This document shows, one piece after another, positions 9,683-19,150 of a DNA stretch of 64,000 bases. Position numbers and translations under genes: made by a program. Positions within the stretch are counted from its first letter, which is position 1. The number at the start of each line of letters is the position of its first letter. The stretch spans positions 62,001 to 126,000 of the forward strand of contig CBDFHH010000005.1 of the NCBI GenBank assembly GCA_965247665.1, read 5' to 3'. This DNA comes from CAUZWH01 sp965247665 (GTDB lineage: Bacteria > Pseudomonadota > Alphaproteobacteria > SHVV01). The notes under the pieces are model-generated. The model saw only the letters and a list, made by a program, of their open reading frames with translations. It ran no database searches and had not been told where the DNA came from.

Positions 9683-11398
9683 CTAGCCGCTTGCCCGGGA
9701 CAGCGGCAGCTGTACCACGAAGCGGGCACCGAGAATGCGATGTTCCTGGTCGTAACGGTTTTCCGCCCGAATCGTGCCGCCATGCGCTTCGACAATCTGA
9801 CGCGAGATGCTCAGACCCAGTCCCGAATGGTTGCCGAACGCCTCGGTATCGGGACGCGCAGTGTAGAAACGCTCAAAGATCGCCTCTCGCTTCTCGTCGG
9901 GGACACCCGGACCCTCATCTTCGACGATCAATGTTGCATATCCGTTGCCGGTGAACGCCCGCACGACGATCGCCGTCCCGGGCGGTGCGAACGACATCGC
10001 GTTGGTCAGCAGATTGCGTACGACTTGGCCGAGCCGGTCCTCTATTCCCTGCACTACGATAGACCGGCTGCCGCTGAACTCGATTTTGAGCACGGGTGTG
10101 CGGCCGCCCCCAGTCGCTTCGACGACCTCGGCGAGGACACCGATCAGGGCGACGAGATCAACCTCCGCAAAGGCCTCGCGCGAGAGCTCCGCGTCGAGGC
10201 GCGAGGCGGCGGCGATGTCGGTGATCAGGCGGTCGAGGCGGCCGACATCCTGATGGATGATGGCCATGAGACGGTCCACCTGCTCGGCATCGTCGGTGCG
10301 TCGCAACGTTTCCACCGCGCTGCGCAAGGAGGTCAGCGGGTTCTTGATCTCATGCGAGACATCGGCGGCAAAGGACTCGACCGCTTCCATGCGCTGATAG
10401 AGCGAATCGGTCATTTCAATCAGCGACCGTGACAGCGTAGCGATTTCGTCATGGCGGCCGCGGTAGTCGGGGATCGCGACCCGGTGGCCGAAGCCGGGGC
10501 GCACGAAATCAGCCGCCGCCGCAAGTCGCCGGATCGGCCGCACGATGGTGCGCGCCAGGTAGAGCGACAGCAATATGGTGACGGCGAGGGCGACCGCAAT
10601 GACCTGAAGAACGGCGATGCGGGCGTCACGAACGCCGGCTTCGATGTCGCGGCCATCGGCCGACAGCATTAGCCCGCCCAGCACGCGTTTGAACCGCTGG
10701 ACGGGTAGCGCCACGCTCATGATCAGGAGCCCGTCTTCGTCGAGGCGGTCGACACTGGCGCGCTCGCCGGCGATCGCCTTTAGCGCTTCGGGATAGTCCG
10801 CTGCTCGCTGTTCGACCCGTTCGCGGTAGCGCGGCAGGTTGCGGTTTTCCGGTGCCAGCGAGGTCAGCCATCGATAAACGCGGGTCGTGAAACCGACGAC
10901 GAAATCCTGTTCCTCGGGCGGCGGCAGCAACCGAGTTTCGACCCCGCGGGCGGCTGCCGCCAAGCGCCGGCTATCGGCCAGCAAATCGCCATTTCGGTCG
11001 AACAGCCGGGCGCGTGCCAGCGTCGGTTGCACCAGCCGCGGCAGCATGAGCCTGACCTGGTCCAGGATGATGGCCGGTCCATCATCGCCCTGCGCCGTCA
11101 CGGCGCCATCGCCGATCGCGCCGGCGATCATCTCGGCCTGGGTAAAAAGAGCGGCGCGCTTGGCTTCGACCAGACCGGCGCGGAACTCGTCGAGATAGAG
11201 AAACCCGGCCGCGAGGATTACGAAGCCGAGCAGGTTGATGGCAAGGATGCGCCACCGTAACGAAGCGAAGCGGTGGTTCGCAGCTCGTGCCGGCGCAGGC
11301 GTAACGAAAGCCTGGTCCTTGCGTGGTTCGGCAGGCTGCGTGACGGTTGCCGACCGGTCGGGACGACCGGGTTCAGACTTCGCGATATCGGTAGCCAA
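9683..11398 (-). CDS. chvG: ChvG sensor histidine kinase
   Basis: Membrane histidine kinase of the ChvG/ExoS/BvrS family, 571 residues, sensing envelope or acid stress and phosphorylating ChvI. Cytoplasmic N-tail, TM1 at about 52-70, a periplasmic domain, TM2 at about 243-262, HAMP, then the H-box S-H-E-I-K-N-P-L-T-S, N-box R-N-L-L-T-N-A and G-boxes E-D-E-G-P-G-V-P and G-L-G-L-S-I-S-R. The start overlaps the chvI end by 26 bp, so the pair is translationally linked. Confidence 0.95.
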   Translation of the reverse strand: MATDIAKSEPGRPDRSATVTQPAEPRKDQAFVTPAPARAANHRFASLRWRILAINLLGFVILAAGFLYLDEFRAGLVEAKRAALFTQAEMIAGAIGDGAVTAQGDDGPAIILDQVRLMLPRLVQPTLARARLFDRNGDLLADSRRLAAAARGVETRLLPPPEEQDFVVGFTTRVYRWLTSLAPENRNLPRYRERVEQRAADYPEALKAIAGERASVDRLDEDGLLIMSVALPVQRFKRVLGGLMLSADGRDIEAGVRDARIAVLQVIAVALAVTILLSLYLARTIVRPIRRLAAAADFVRPGFGHRVAIPDYRGRHDEIATLSRSLIEMTDSLYQRMEAVESFAADVSHEIKNPLTSLRSAVETLRRTDDAEQVDRLMAIIHQDVGRLDRLITDIAAASRLDAELSREAFAEVDLVALIGVLAEVVEATGGGRTPVLKIEFSGSRSIVVQGIEDRLGQVVRNLLTNAMSFAPPGTAIVVRAFTGNGYATLIVEDEGPGVPDEKREAIFERFYTARPDTEAFGNHSGLGLSISRQIVEAHGGTIRAENRYDQEHRILGARFVVQLPLSRASG

Positions 11399-12071
11399 GA
11401 CCGTAGAGCGTTTCGATATTGGAGAACTCTTCGTCTACCGCTTTGAATTTCTTACGCAGGCGCTTGATGTGGCTGTCTATGGTGCGGTCGTCGACATAGA
11501 TCTGATCATCGTAAGCTGCATCCATCAATTGATCGCGGGTTTTGACGATGCCCGGCCGGTTGGCAAGAGCCTGCAAAATCAGGAATTCGGTTACCGTCAG
11601 CGTCAGGGTCGCGCCCCGCCATGAGCAGCTGTGGCGGGCGGGATCGAGGGTCAACTCGCCGCGCACGATCGGTTTCGGCAGATCCGCCTCGTCGCCCCCG
11701 TCAAGCAGCTTGGCGCGGCGCAGGACCGCGCGAATCCGTTCGATCAACAGGCGCTGGGAAAACGGTTTACGGATGTAGTCGTCGGCACCCATCTTGAGCC
11801 CGAGCACCTCGTCGACTTCGTCGTCTTTCGAGGTCAGGAAGATCGCTGGAATATCGGACACGCGGCGCAGGCGGGTGAGCAATTCGATACCGTCCATGTG
11901 CGGCATTTTGATGTCGATAACGATCAGGTCGGCGCCATTGCCGGTCAGTGAGCGATAGGCGTCGGCGCCGTTGGTGAAGGTGCGCACGCCGAAACCTTCG
12001 GCCTCCAACGCGATCGAAACGGATGTCAGAATGTTCCGATCGTCGTCGACGAGGGCTATGTTCTCGGGCAT
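11373..12071 (-). CDS. chvI: ChvI response regulator (OmpR family)
   Basis: DNA-binding response regulator, 232 residues: receiver domain with the acidic D-D-D pocket near residues 8-10, phospho-acceptor Asp in V-I-D-I-K-M-P, and the conserved T-S-K lysine; then a winged-helix domain ending in T-L-Y-G-L-G-Y-R-Y. I start at the ATG at 12071, preceded by a G-run Shine-Dalgarno (GGGGGGTC); the frame is open to 12887 but that extension is antisense to the HugZ-like gene. Divergent from hugZ across a 149-bp spacer that should carry both promoters. Confidence 0.95.
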   Translation of the reverse strand: MPENIALVDDDRNILTSVSIALEAEGFGVRTFTNGADAYRSLTGNGADLIVIDIKMPHMDGIELLTRLRRVSDIPAIFLTSKDDEVDEVLGLKMGADDYIRKPFSQRLLIERIRAVLRRAKLLDGGDEADLPKPIVRGELTLDPARHSCSWRGATLTLTVTEFLILQALANRPGIVKTRDQLMDAAYDDQIYVDDRTIDSHIKRLRKKFKAVDEEFSNIETLYGLGYRYREV

Positions 12072-12220
12072 GACCCCCCCCTTGCTTCGGTTGACTTTAA
12101 CCCATTCAAGACCGTTCGATGTAGGGAACGATCGATCGCGATGCGGCATAGCGTCGAATTGTGTCGAGAGTTGAGCGGAATCTAGGCCGCAGCGCGGCCG
12201 CGGCGAGGAGGGAGCAGCGC

Positions 12221-12949
12221 ATGGGCAGCGATTCCGGGGCAAATGGGCATCGCCTGTTGCGAGCTCTCCCGTCCGCGACGCTGGCGACTTCGTTGGCCGA
12301 AGGCGGATGGCCCTACGCCTCGCTGGTGCTGATCGCCTGCCGCCATGACGCCTCCCCGCTGTTGCTGATCTCGAAGCTCGCCCTGCACACCAAGAACATC
12401 GCCGCCGATTCGCGCGTGTCCCTGTTGTTGGACGGCACCGAAGGCCTCGACGACCGGCTGAGCGGTGCCCGCGTGACGATCCTCGGCGACGCCCGGCCGA
12501 GCGATGCGCCCGACGATCGCGAACGGTTTCTCGCCCGCCACCCCGGCGCCGCGATGTATGCCGACTGCGAGGATTTCGGGCTTTTTCACGTCGAGCTTGC
12601 CCGGGCGCATCTGGTTGCGGGTTTCGGCAAGATCGAATGGATCGAGCCTGCCGACCTGCTGCTGGCCGGCGATCACACCGCGTTGCGCGAGCGCGAAGCC
12701 GATATCGTCGCGCATATGAACAACGACCACGCCGACGCCGTCGCGCTCTACGCGACTCGGCTGCTGGGGAGACAAGACGGCGCGTGGCGCATGACGGGCT
12801 GCGATCCCGAGGGTTGTGATCTAGCGCTGAACGGCGCGAGTGCACGCCTCGACTTCGACCGGCCCATCGCCAGCGCGGATGAGGCACGGGCGCAGCTGGT
12901 TGCGCTCGTCGCGCGCGGGGCGAACGAAGCGATGGTATCGAACGAATAG
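12221..12949 (+). CDS. HugZ-like pyridoxamine-phosphate-oxidase-fold protein with DUF2470
   Basis: Split-barrel flavin/heme-binding fold (residues 10-150) followed by a DUF2470 domain with H-M-N-N-D-H-A-D-A near residue 165, the arrangement of HugZ-type heme-utilisation proteins. 242 residues. The ATG at 12221 follows a strong GAGGAGGGAG Shine-Dalgarno at 12205-12214, so I prefer it over the ATG at 12161. The exact substrate (heme degradation or another flavin reaction) cannot be told from sequence. It is 9 bp upstream of the SDR gene and probably cotranscribed. Confidence 0.8.
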   Translation: MGSDSGANGHRLLRALPSATLATSLAEGGWPYASLVLIACRHDASPLLLISKLALHTKNIAADSRVSLLLDGTEGLDDRLSGARVTILGDARPSDAPDDRERFLARHPGAAMYADCEDFGLFHVELARAHLVAGFGKIEWIEPADLLLAGDHTALREREADIVAHMNNDHADAVALYATRLLGRQDGAWRMTGCDPEGCDLALNGASARLDFDRPIASADEARAQLVALVARGANEAMVSNE

Positions 12950-12958
12950 GAGGATCAC

Positions 12959-13732
12959 ATGGCGCGAAAACCGACCCGCAAAAGCGGTGGGCGCAAGCCC
13001 CGAAAGGTTGCCGTGGTTACCGGTGGCGGCACCGGCCTCGGCCGCGACGCCGCCAACCGGCTGGCGCGCGACGGGTTCACGGTCGCGGTTCTCGGCCGCC
13101 GCGCCGACCGGCTCAAGCCGCGTCGCGGTGAGAAGCTGCATCCCTACCCCTGCGACGTCGCCGATCCCGCGGCAATCAAGAAAACGGTGCGCGAGATTCT
13201 CGGCCATTTCGGCCGAATCGATGTGCTGGTTAATGCGGCTGGAGTGGTCAAGCAACAACCGGTATCACGGATCACGCCGGAAACCGTCGCCTATCAGATC
13301 GATATCAACCTGGCCGGGACCATCAACATGTCACTGGCTTGCGTGCCAGCGCTGAAGAAAACCAAGGGTGCGATTATCAACTTCAGTTCGGAGTTCTCGC
13401 GAGTCGCGGCGCCGGGTTTCCTGGTCTATTGCGCAACCAAGGGCGGGATCGATGCCGTCACGCGGGCGCTGGCGGTCGAGCTTGGTCCTCATCAGATCAA
13501 GGTCAACGCGATCAGTCCGGGCTTGGTGCGCAGCGAGATCTACTTCAACGACGACGCCATGACCGAGGCCGAATACGAGAGGTACCTCAAGGACTACGGC
13601 AAAACCTATCCGCTCCGGCGCACCGGCGAACCCGAAGAGGTCTCGGCGCTGGTGTCGTTCCTCGCTTCCGAGGAAGCCTCGTGGATGACCGGTGACGTAA
13701 TCTCGGTCGACGGTGGCGGGCTCGCCAGCTAG
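12959..13732 (+). CDS. Short-chain dehydrogenase/reductase
   Basis: Classical SDR, 257 residues, NAD(P)-dependent oxidoreductase of unknown substrate. The cofactor loop is T-G-G-G-T-G-L-G (residues 21-28), the structural N-A-A-G motif lies near 87, catalytic Ser in F-S-S-E-F-S and the Y-C-A-T-K pair near 158-162. A short Lys/Arg-rich N-tail precedes the fold. An AGGAGG Shine-Dalgarno 6 bp before the ATG supports the start. Confidence 0.88.
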   Translation: MARKPTRKSGGRKPRKVAVVTGGGTGLGRDAANRLARDGFTVAVLGRRADRLKPRRGEKLHPYPCDVADPAAIKKTVREILGHFGRIDVLVNAAGVVKQQPVSRITPETVAYQIDINLAGTINMSLACVPALKKTKGAIINFSSEFSRVAAPGFLVYCATKGGIDAVTRALAVELGPHQIKVNAISPGLVRSEIYFNDDAMTEAEYERYLKDYGKTYPLRRTGEPEEVSALVSFLASEEASWMTGDVISVDGGGLAS

Positions 13733-14026
13733 GGTCTTTCAAGACCGGTCCAGCTCGGCCGGGTCTGAAACGTGCCCGACGACACGTCGCGCCGCGGCGC
13801 CGAAAAAATCACTCGGATGGGGTCGGCCGCAGCGATTGCTGTTGCACGGGATTGGAGGGCGTCATATTTTTTTCGTTGCGTCTCGATGACATGGCCGACG
13901 CGTAGGGCGATCCCGTCGATGGATAGTAACCGACCTCCCCATTGCGACCAGAATCGGAACGACGTCGTGGCGACCGTGTAGCGGTCGGCGTCCGGCCGCG
14001 TTGGAGACGTTCACTCGGAGGCATTC
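13733..14026. other. 294-bp spacer upstream of pckA
   Basis: No credible gene on either strand; open frames here are short and have no family resemblance. It presumably holds the pckA promoter. A T-rich patch near 13865-13872 stands out against the GC-rich surroundings. I could not identify a defined operator. Confidence 0.5.
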
Positions 14027-15634
14027 GTGGGTAAGCAGCAAGCGCGTCGGAGTCGTTACGGCCTTGACCGGCATGGTCTGGCCAAGCCCGGGACGGTTCA
14101 CTGGAACCTCAGCGTCCCGGAATTGTACGAGCACGCGATCCGACGCGGGGAAGGCGTTGTTGCGGCCGGCGGTGCCATCTCCTGCGAGACTGGCGAGCAC
14201 ACCGGACGCTCCGCCGGTGACAAGTTCATCACCAAGGAACCTTCAAGCGAAAGCGACGTCTGGTGGGGCAAGGTAAACAAGCCGATCGAACCCGACCAAT
14301 TCGCCTTGATCAAACGACGGATTCTGGAGCGCCTGCAGGGACCCGAGCTCTACGTCGTCGACAGCTGGGCCGGCGCTGATCCCGGCCACCGATTGCCGAT
14401 CCGCGTGGTAACCGAATCGGCTTGGCACTGCCTGTTCGCCCGCAACATGTTTATCCGGCCGCAGCCGGACGAGCTCGCGAACTTCGAACCCGGCTTCACG
14501 ATCCTGCACGCACCGAGCTGCAAGGCGGTGCCGGAGGTCGACGGCACGGCCTCGGAGGTCTTTATCGTCGTCAATTTCGCCGAACGCTTGGTACTGATCG
14601 GCGGTACATCCTATGCCGGCGAAATCAAGAAATCTGTCTTCACCATCCTCAACTACCTGCTGCCCGCGAGCGACGTGTTGCCGATGCATTGCTCGGTCAA
14701 TCTCGGCAATGCCGGCGATGCAGCGATCTTCTTCGGCTTGTCCGGGACCGGCAAAACCACCCTGTCGGCCGACCCCAATCGCCGGCTGGTCGGCGACGAC
14801 GAGCATGGCTGGAGCGACAACGGACTGTTCAACTTCGAGGGTGGCTGCTACGCCAAGGTAATCAATCTGAGCCCCGAGCAGGAGCCGGAGATCTACGCGA
14901 CGACGCGCATGTTCGGCACCGTGCTGGAGAACGTGGTGGTCGATCCGCTGACCCGGCGGCTCGACCTCGACGACGGTAGTTTGACCGAGAACACCCGCGC
15001 CTCTTACCCGCTATCCTTCATTCCGAACGTGGTCGAACCGAGTGTCGCCGGCCACCCGACCGACATCGTCATGCTTACCGCCGATGCGTTCGGCGTGTTG
15101 CCGCCGATCGCACAGCTCAGCGCCGACCAGGCGATGTACCATTTCCTGTCGGGCTACACCGCCAAAGTCGCGGGCACCGAAAAGGGGCTGAGCAACGAGC
15201 CTGAAGCCACCTTCTCGACCTGCTTCGGCGCGCCCTTCATGCCGCGTCATCCCTCGGTCTATGCCAAGATGCTGGGCGAGCGCATCAGCAAGCACAACGC
15301 GCGCTGTTGGCTGGTCAACACAGGCTGGACCAGCGGCGCCTATGGCGTCGGCCACCGTATGCCGATCAACCACACCCGCGCCCTACTCAAGGCCGCTTTG
15401 AGCGGATTGCTGGCGAAAGTCGGAATGCGCGAAGACCAGACTTTCGGCCTCAACGTCCCGGAAAAGTGCCCGGACGTTCCTGACGTGATCATGTCGCCGC
15501 GCGAAACCTGGGCCGACAAAGGTGCCTACGACAGCACCGCGCGGGATCTGGTTGGCCGGTTCCACGAGAATTTCGTCCAGTTCGAGCCCTTTGTCGGCAA
15601 AGAAATCGTAGCGGCGGCGCCGCACCCGGCTTAA
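14027..15634 (+). CDS. pckA: Phosphoenolpyruvate carboxykinase (ATP)
   Basis: Converts oxaloacetate and ATP to PEP, CO2 and ADP, the first step of gluconeogenesis. 535 residues, full length. The P-loop-like kinase-1a motif G-L-S-G-T-G-K-T-T-L-S sits near residue 242-252, followed by the metal/oxaloacetate motif D-D-E-H-G-W. Start is a GTG at 14027 with GGAGG 5 bp upstream. In many alphaproteobacteria pckA lies directly divergent from chvI; here the HugZ-like and SDR genes separate them. Confidence 0.96.
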   Translation: MGKQQARRSRYGLDRHGLAKPGTVHWNLSVPELYEHAIRRGEGVVAAGGAISCETGEHTGRSAGDKFITKEPSSESDVWWGKVNKPIEPDQFALIKRRILERLQGPELYVVDSWAGADPGHRLPIRVVTESAWHCLFARNMFIRPQPDELANFEPGFTILHAPSCKAVPEVDGTASEVFIVVNFAERLVLIGGTSYAGEIKKSVFTILNYLLPASDVLPMHCSVNLGNAGDAAIFFGLSGTGKTTLSADPNRRLVGDDEHGWSDNGLFNFEGGCYAKVINLSPEQEPEIYATTRMFGTVLENVVVDPLTRRLDLDDGSLTENTRASYPLSFIPNVVEPSVAGHPTDIVMLTADAFGVLPPIAQLSADQAMYHFLSGYTAKVAGTEKGLSNEPEATFSTCFGAPFMPRHPSVYAKMLGERISKHNARCWLVNTGWTSGAYGVGHRMPINHTRALLKAALSGLLAKVGMREDQTFGLNVPEKCPDVPDVIMSPRETWADKGAYDSTARDLVGRFHENFVQFEPFVGKEIVAAAPHPA

Positions 15635-15661
15635 CCGCCGCCGGCGCACCCGACACGTGTC

Positions 15662-16055
15662 TCAGAACGCGGCGCAGACGGGGTCGTCGCGCATGTCGCA
15701 ATCGTCGCGGGTGAAGTCGATCGCAGCGTTCTCGGCAAACCCCTTGCGGGTGTAGAGCACCGCCGACACGAACCTCGGGCCGGTCCAAGCGTAGCGCGAA
15801 ATGTCGCTGTCGATCAGCGGCACAAAGGCGTTGAAGCCCGCGTTTTCGTCGCGGCCCATGCCCGCGGCCGGGTGAAGATCACGGGCTCGCCATAGATGCG
15901 GAGATCGAGATGGCGCGCTATGCCGCGCAGGTAATCGCGTATCGCCGCTTCATCAACATGCCGCTGATAAAACCTTCGAACAGCAGTTGCTGGCGGAAGA
16001 TCTCCGGCGCGGGATCATGTGGCTGGAGGCCCCTATCCAAGTTTCGATGTTGCAT
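15662..16055 (-). pseudogene. Frameshifted relic, possibly an AdoMet-decarboxylase-like protein
   Basis: Three joined reading frames on the minus strand give one coherent protein of about 130 residues: M-Q-H-R-N-L-D...R-Q-Q-L-L-F-E-G-F, then after a one-base loss in a T-run (near 15964) H-V-D-E-A-A-I-R-D-Y-L...Y-G-E-P-V-I-F-T, then after a second shift near 15870 G-R-D-E-N-A-G-F-N-A-F-V-P-L-I-D-S to the stop at 15662. The pattern recalls the SpeD-like AdoMet decarboxylase family; where I would expect a T-C-K motif it has T-R-K. Family assignment is tentative; the frameshifts are directly seen. Sequencing error is the alternative. Confidence 0.5.
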
Positions 16056-16210
16056 CACCCGGACCTCGTCCCCGCGATCGCGGTGAACGGGATTAGGTCG
16101 CGCTCATGCCGCCCGGCATGGTATGCGCCGACTCCTTGACGGGGAGCGACATTGGGTGCGCCCCACCGGGCTCCCCGCCCCGGCATGATGGAGAAGGGCC
16201 GCCACCGCCC

Positions 16211-19036
16211 TTAATGCGCTTCGTCCCAGTTGGCCCCGGCCCCGATATCCACCGTCAGCGGCACTCTAAGGTGGGCGACGCCCTCCATCACCTGAGCGAC
16301 CAGCTTGCCGGTCGCGGCAACTTCTTTGTTCGGGACTTCGAACAGCAGTTCGTCATGCACGGTCAGCAGCATACGGCCGCCGAGCTCGGCCCGCGCGAGC
16401 GCGGACGGTACCCGCACCATTGCCCGCTTGAGGATATCGGCAGCCGAACCCTGGATCGGCGCGTTGATGGAGGCGCGCTCCGAGAAGCTGCGGTGAGCGG
16501 GATTGCGGTCGTGGATACCGGTGATATGAATGCGCCGGCCAAACAGCGTCTCGACGTAGCCATACTCGCGGCAGAACGCCTTAGTGTTCTCCATATAGTC
16601 CTGGATGCCGGGATAGCGTTCGAAATAAGCCTTGATGTAGTCGGCCGCCTCGCCCCTGGAGATGCCGAGCTGGCGGGCCAGGCCGAATGCGGAGATGCCA
16701 TAGATGATGCCAAAATTGATCGCCTTGGCGTTGCGGCGAATCATCGGATCCATGCCCTCGATCGGGATACCGAACACCTGGCTCGCGGTCAGGGCGTGGA
16801 TGTCGGTACCGTCGGCGAAGGCCTGCACCAGCGGCTTGATTTCGGCGATGTGGGCGAGGATGCGCAGCTCGATCTGCGAATAATCGGCCGACACAAGCTC
16901 GCAGCCCTTGTCGGGCACGAAAGCACGGCGGATCTTGCGCCCCTCCTCGGTGCGCACCGGGATGTTCTGCAGGTTGGGATCGTTGGAGGCCAACCGTCCG
17001 GTGGCGGCGCCGGCCATGCCGTAAGTGGTGTGGACGCGCCCGGTGGTCGGATCGATCTCCTCCTGCAGCGCGTCGCTGTATGTGCTCTTGAGCTTGGTCA
17101 GCTGACGCCAATCGAGCACACGAGCCGGCAGATCGTGCCCTTGGGCGGCGAACTCATCGAGGATGTCGGCGCCGGTCTGATAGGCGCCGGTCTTGGTCTT
17201 CTTACCGCCGGGCAGGCCCATCTCGTCGAACAGCACCTCGCCGAGCTGCTTGGGCGAGCCGACGTTGAACCCGTGCCCGGCCAGCTTGTGGATCTCGGTT
17301 TCGAGATCGGCGGCACGCTTGGCGAAGTCGCGCGACAGCTCGATCAGCATTCCGGGGTCGACGCGGATGCCGGCGCTCTCCATCCCCGCCAGCACCTTGA
17401 TCAGCGGCCGCTCTATGATCTCGTAGACCGCTACCATGTGCTCTTCGGCAAGGCGCAGCTTGATCTTGGCGTAGATTCGCAGGAGCGCGTCGACCTCTTC
17501 GGCGGCAAAGGCCGTCGCCCGTTCGAGCTCGACCTGGTCGAAGGTAATCTGCGCCCTGCCGCTGCCGACGACCTCCTTGGGCGGAGTCAGGTCGCGTTCG
17601 AGGTAGCGGTAGGCCAGATCGTCGCGGCCATGGCCGTGGCGGCCGGCATCGAGCACATGCGACAGCACCAGCAGATCGTCCAGCGGCCCGATGTCGATTC
17701 CGTGGCGACCGAGCACGATCACCGCATGCTTGGCGTCGTGGGTAACCTTGAGCACCCCGCGGTTTTCAAGCAGCGGCTTGAGAGCAGCAAGCGCCGTATC
17801 CGGCCCAATTTGCTTGGGCGCGCCGTCGACGCCGCGCGCGCCGCCGAGCTCGAGCTCGCTGTTGGTCACGATGTGCCCGAGCGGAATGTAGCAGGCGCGA
17901 GCCGGGCCGGTCGCCATGGCGATCCCGACCAGCTCCGCCTGCGACACGCCGAGGGTTTGCGTCTGAACCGCCAGCGCGATCACGCCGCTGGCCTCGGCTT
18001 CGGCGACCCAGGCAATCAGCTTTTCGGCGTCGTCGACGGTCGCGTAACCTTCGCTCTCGATCTCGATCACCGGCGGTTTCGCGAGCGCTCCGACCGGCGC
18101 CGGGCCGGCGCCGAGCTTGGCGCGCATGCGCGCGGCGAGCTGGGTGAACTGCATCTCGTCGAGGAAGGACAACAATTCATCGGGCTTAGGCTCGCGAAAT
18201 GCGAAATCGTCGATGCTTTCGGTGACCGGGACGTCGTCCCTGAGGGTGACGAGCTCGCGACTGATGCGCGCGTGATCGGCGTTGGCGATCAGGGTTTCGC
18301 GGCGTTTGGGCTGCTTGATCTCCTCGGCATGGGCCAGCAGGTCGTCGAGGTCGCCGTAGGTATTGATCAGCTCGGCGGCGGTTTTGATACCGATCCCCGG
18401 CACCCCCGGCACGTTGTCGACCGAATCGCCAGCCAGCGCCTGCACATCGATCACCTTGTCCGGCGTCACGCCGAACTTGGCGAACACCTCGGCGGCGCCG
18501 ATCGGCTTCAATCCCTTGATCGGGTCGCGCATCACCACGCCGTCGCACACGAGTTGCATGAGATCCTTGTCGGACGAGACGATCGCAACCTCGTAGCAGC
18601 GTTCCAGCGCCTGCTTGGTGTAGGTGGCGATGAGATCGTCGGCCTCGTAGTTGTCCATCTCGATGCATGGCATGTTGAACGCATGCACCACGCGGCGGAA
18701 ATAAGGGAATTGCGGTACCAGATCGTCCGGCGGCGGCGGTCGGTTGGCCTTGTAATCCTTGTAGATGTCGTTACGGAAGGTTTCGTGGGTGGCGTCGAAG
18801 ATGACCGCGATATGGTCGAGCCCCCCCTCTTCGGCGATGTCGTTCAACAGCTTGGCCAGCATGTTGCAGAAGCCGGTTACGGCACCGGTCGGCAGACCAT
18901 CCTTGCGTGTCAGCCGCGGCAGCGCGTGATAGGCGCGAAATACGTAGCCCGATCCGTCGATCAGGTAGAGCGTTTCGCGGTGCTGTTTGGTCGTGGCGGC
19001 CGCGGGTTCGGGGTGGGAAATGTCGGTTCCGGCCAT
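16211..19036 (-). CDS. polA: DNA polymerase I, proofreading domain apparently inactive
   Basis: Repair and Okazaki-fragment polymerase, 941 residues. The 5'-nuclease domain (about 20-310) keeps its acidic residues (D-A-T-H-E-T-F-R, E-A-D-D-L-I, S-S-D-K-D-L, G-D-S-V-D-N-V-P-G). The polymerase domain is intact: motif A D-Y-S-Q-I-E-L-R, motif B R-R-N-A-K-A-I-N-F-G, motif C V-H-D-E-L. In the 3'-5' exonuclease domain the usual D-x-E is A-V-Q (near 357), the motif II Asp is Ala (K-H-A-V), and motif III reads F-A-A-E-E for Y-x-x-x-D. So proofreading is predicted lost. The zinc-ribbon gene lies upstream on the same strand. Confidence 0.95.
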   Translation of the reverse strand: MAGTDISHPEPAAATTKQHRETLYLIDGSGYVFRAYHALPRLTRKDGLPTGAVTGFCNMLAKLLNDIAEEGGLDHIAVIFDATHETFRNDIYKDYKANRPPPPDDLVPQFPYFRRVVHAFNMPCIEMDNYEADDLIATYTKQALERCYEVAIVSSDKDLMQLVCDGVVMRDPIKGLKPIGAAEVFAKFGVTPDKVIDVQALAGDSVDNVPGVPGIGIKTAAELINTYGDLDDLLAHAEEIKQPKRRETLIANADHARISRELVTLRDDVPVTESIDDFAFREPKPDELLSFLDEMQFTQLAARMRAKLGAGPAPVGALAKPPVIEIESEGYATVDDAEKLIAWVAEAEASGVIALAVQTQTLGVSQAELVGIAMATGPARACYIPLGHIVTNSELELGGARGVDGAPKQIGPDTALAALKPLLENRGVLKVTHDAKHAVIVLGRHGIDIGPLDDLLVLSHVLDAGRHGHGRDDLAYRYLERDLTPPKEVVGSGRAQITFDQVELERATAFAAEEVDALLRIYAKIKLRLAEEHMVAVYEIIERPLIKVLAGMESAGIRVDPGMLIELSRDFAKRAADLETEIHKLAGHGFNVGSPKQLGEVLFDEMGLPGGKKTKTGAYQTGADILDEFAAQGHDLPARVLDWRQLTKLKSTYSDALQEEIDPTTGRVHTTYGMAGAATGRLASNDPNLQNIPVRTEEGRKIRRAFVPDKGCELVSADYSQIELRILAHIAEIKPLVQAFADGTDIHALTASQVFGIPIEGMDPMIRRNAKAINFGIIYGISAFGLARQLGISRGEAADYIKAYFERYPGIQDYMENTKAFCREYGYVETLFGRRIHITGIHDRNPAHRSFSERASINAPIQGSAADILKRAMVRVPSALARAELGGRMLLTVHDELLFEVPNKEVAATGKLVAQVMEGVAHLRVPLTVDIGAGANWDEAH

Positions 19037-19150
19037 TCCCCACTATGCCACAGGGCCCGGGCCGAGGGACTCGAAACTGGTCTCGAAACGAGCAACGATG
19101 CAGGGCCAATGCGCCGCCGGCATCTGCTGATCGGCTTGACCCGTCGCGCT

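Noticed and set aside
11373..12887. 504-residue version of ChvI
   Set aside because: The extra 272 residues are Arg/Ser-rich antisense of the HugZ-like gene; the ATG at 12071 has a strong ribosome site and gives the family length.
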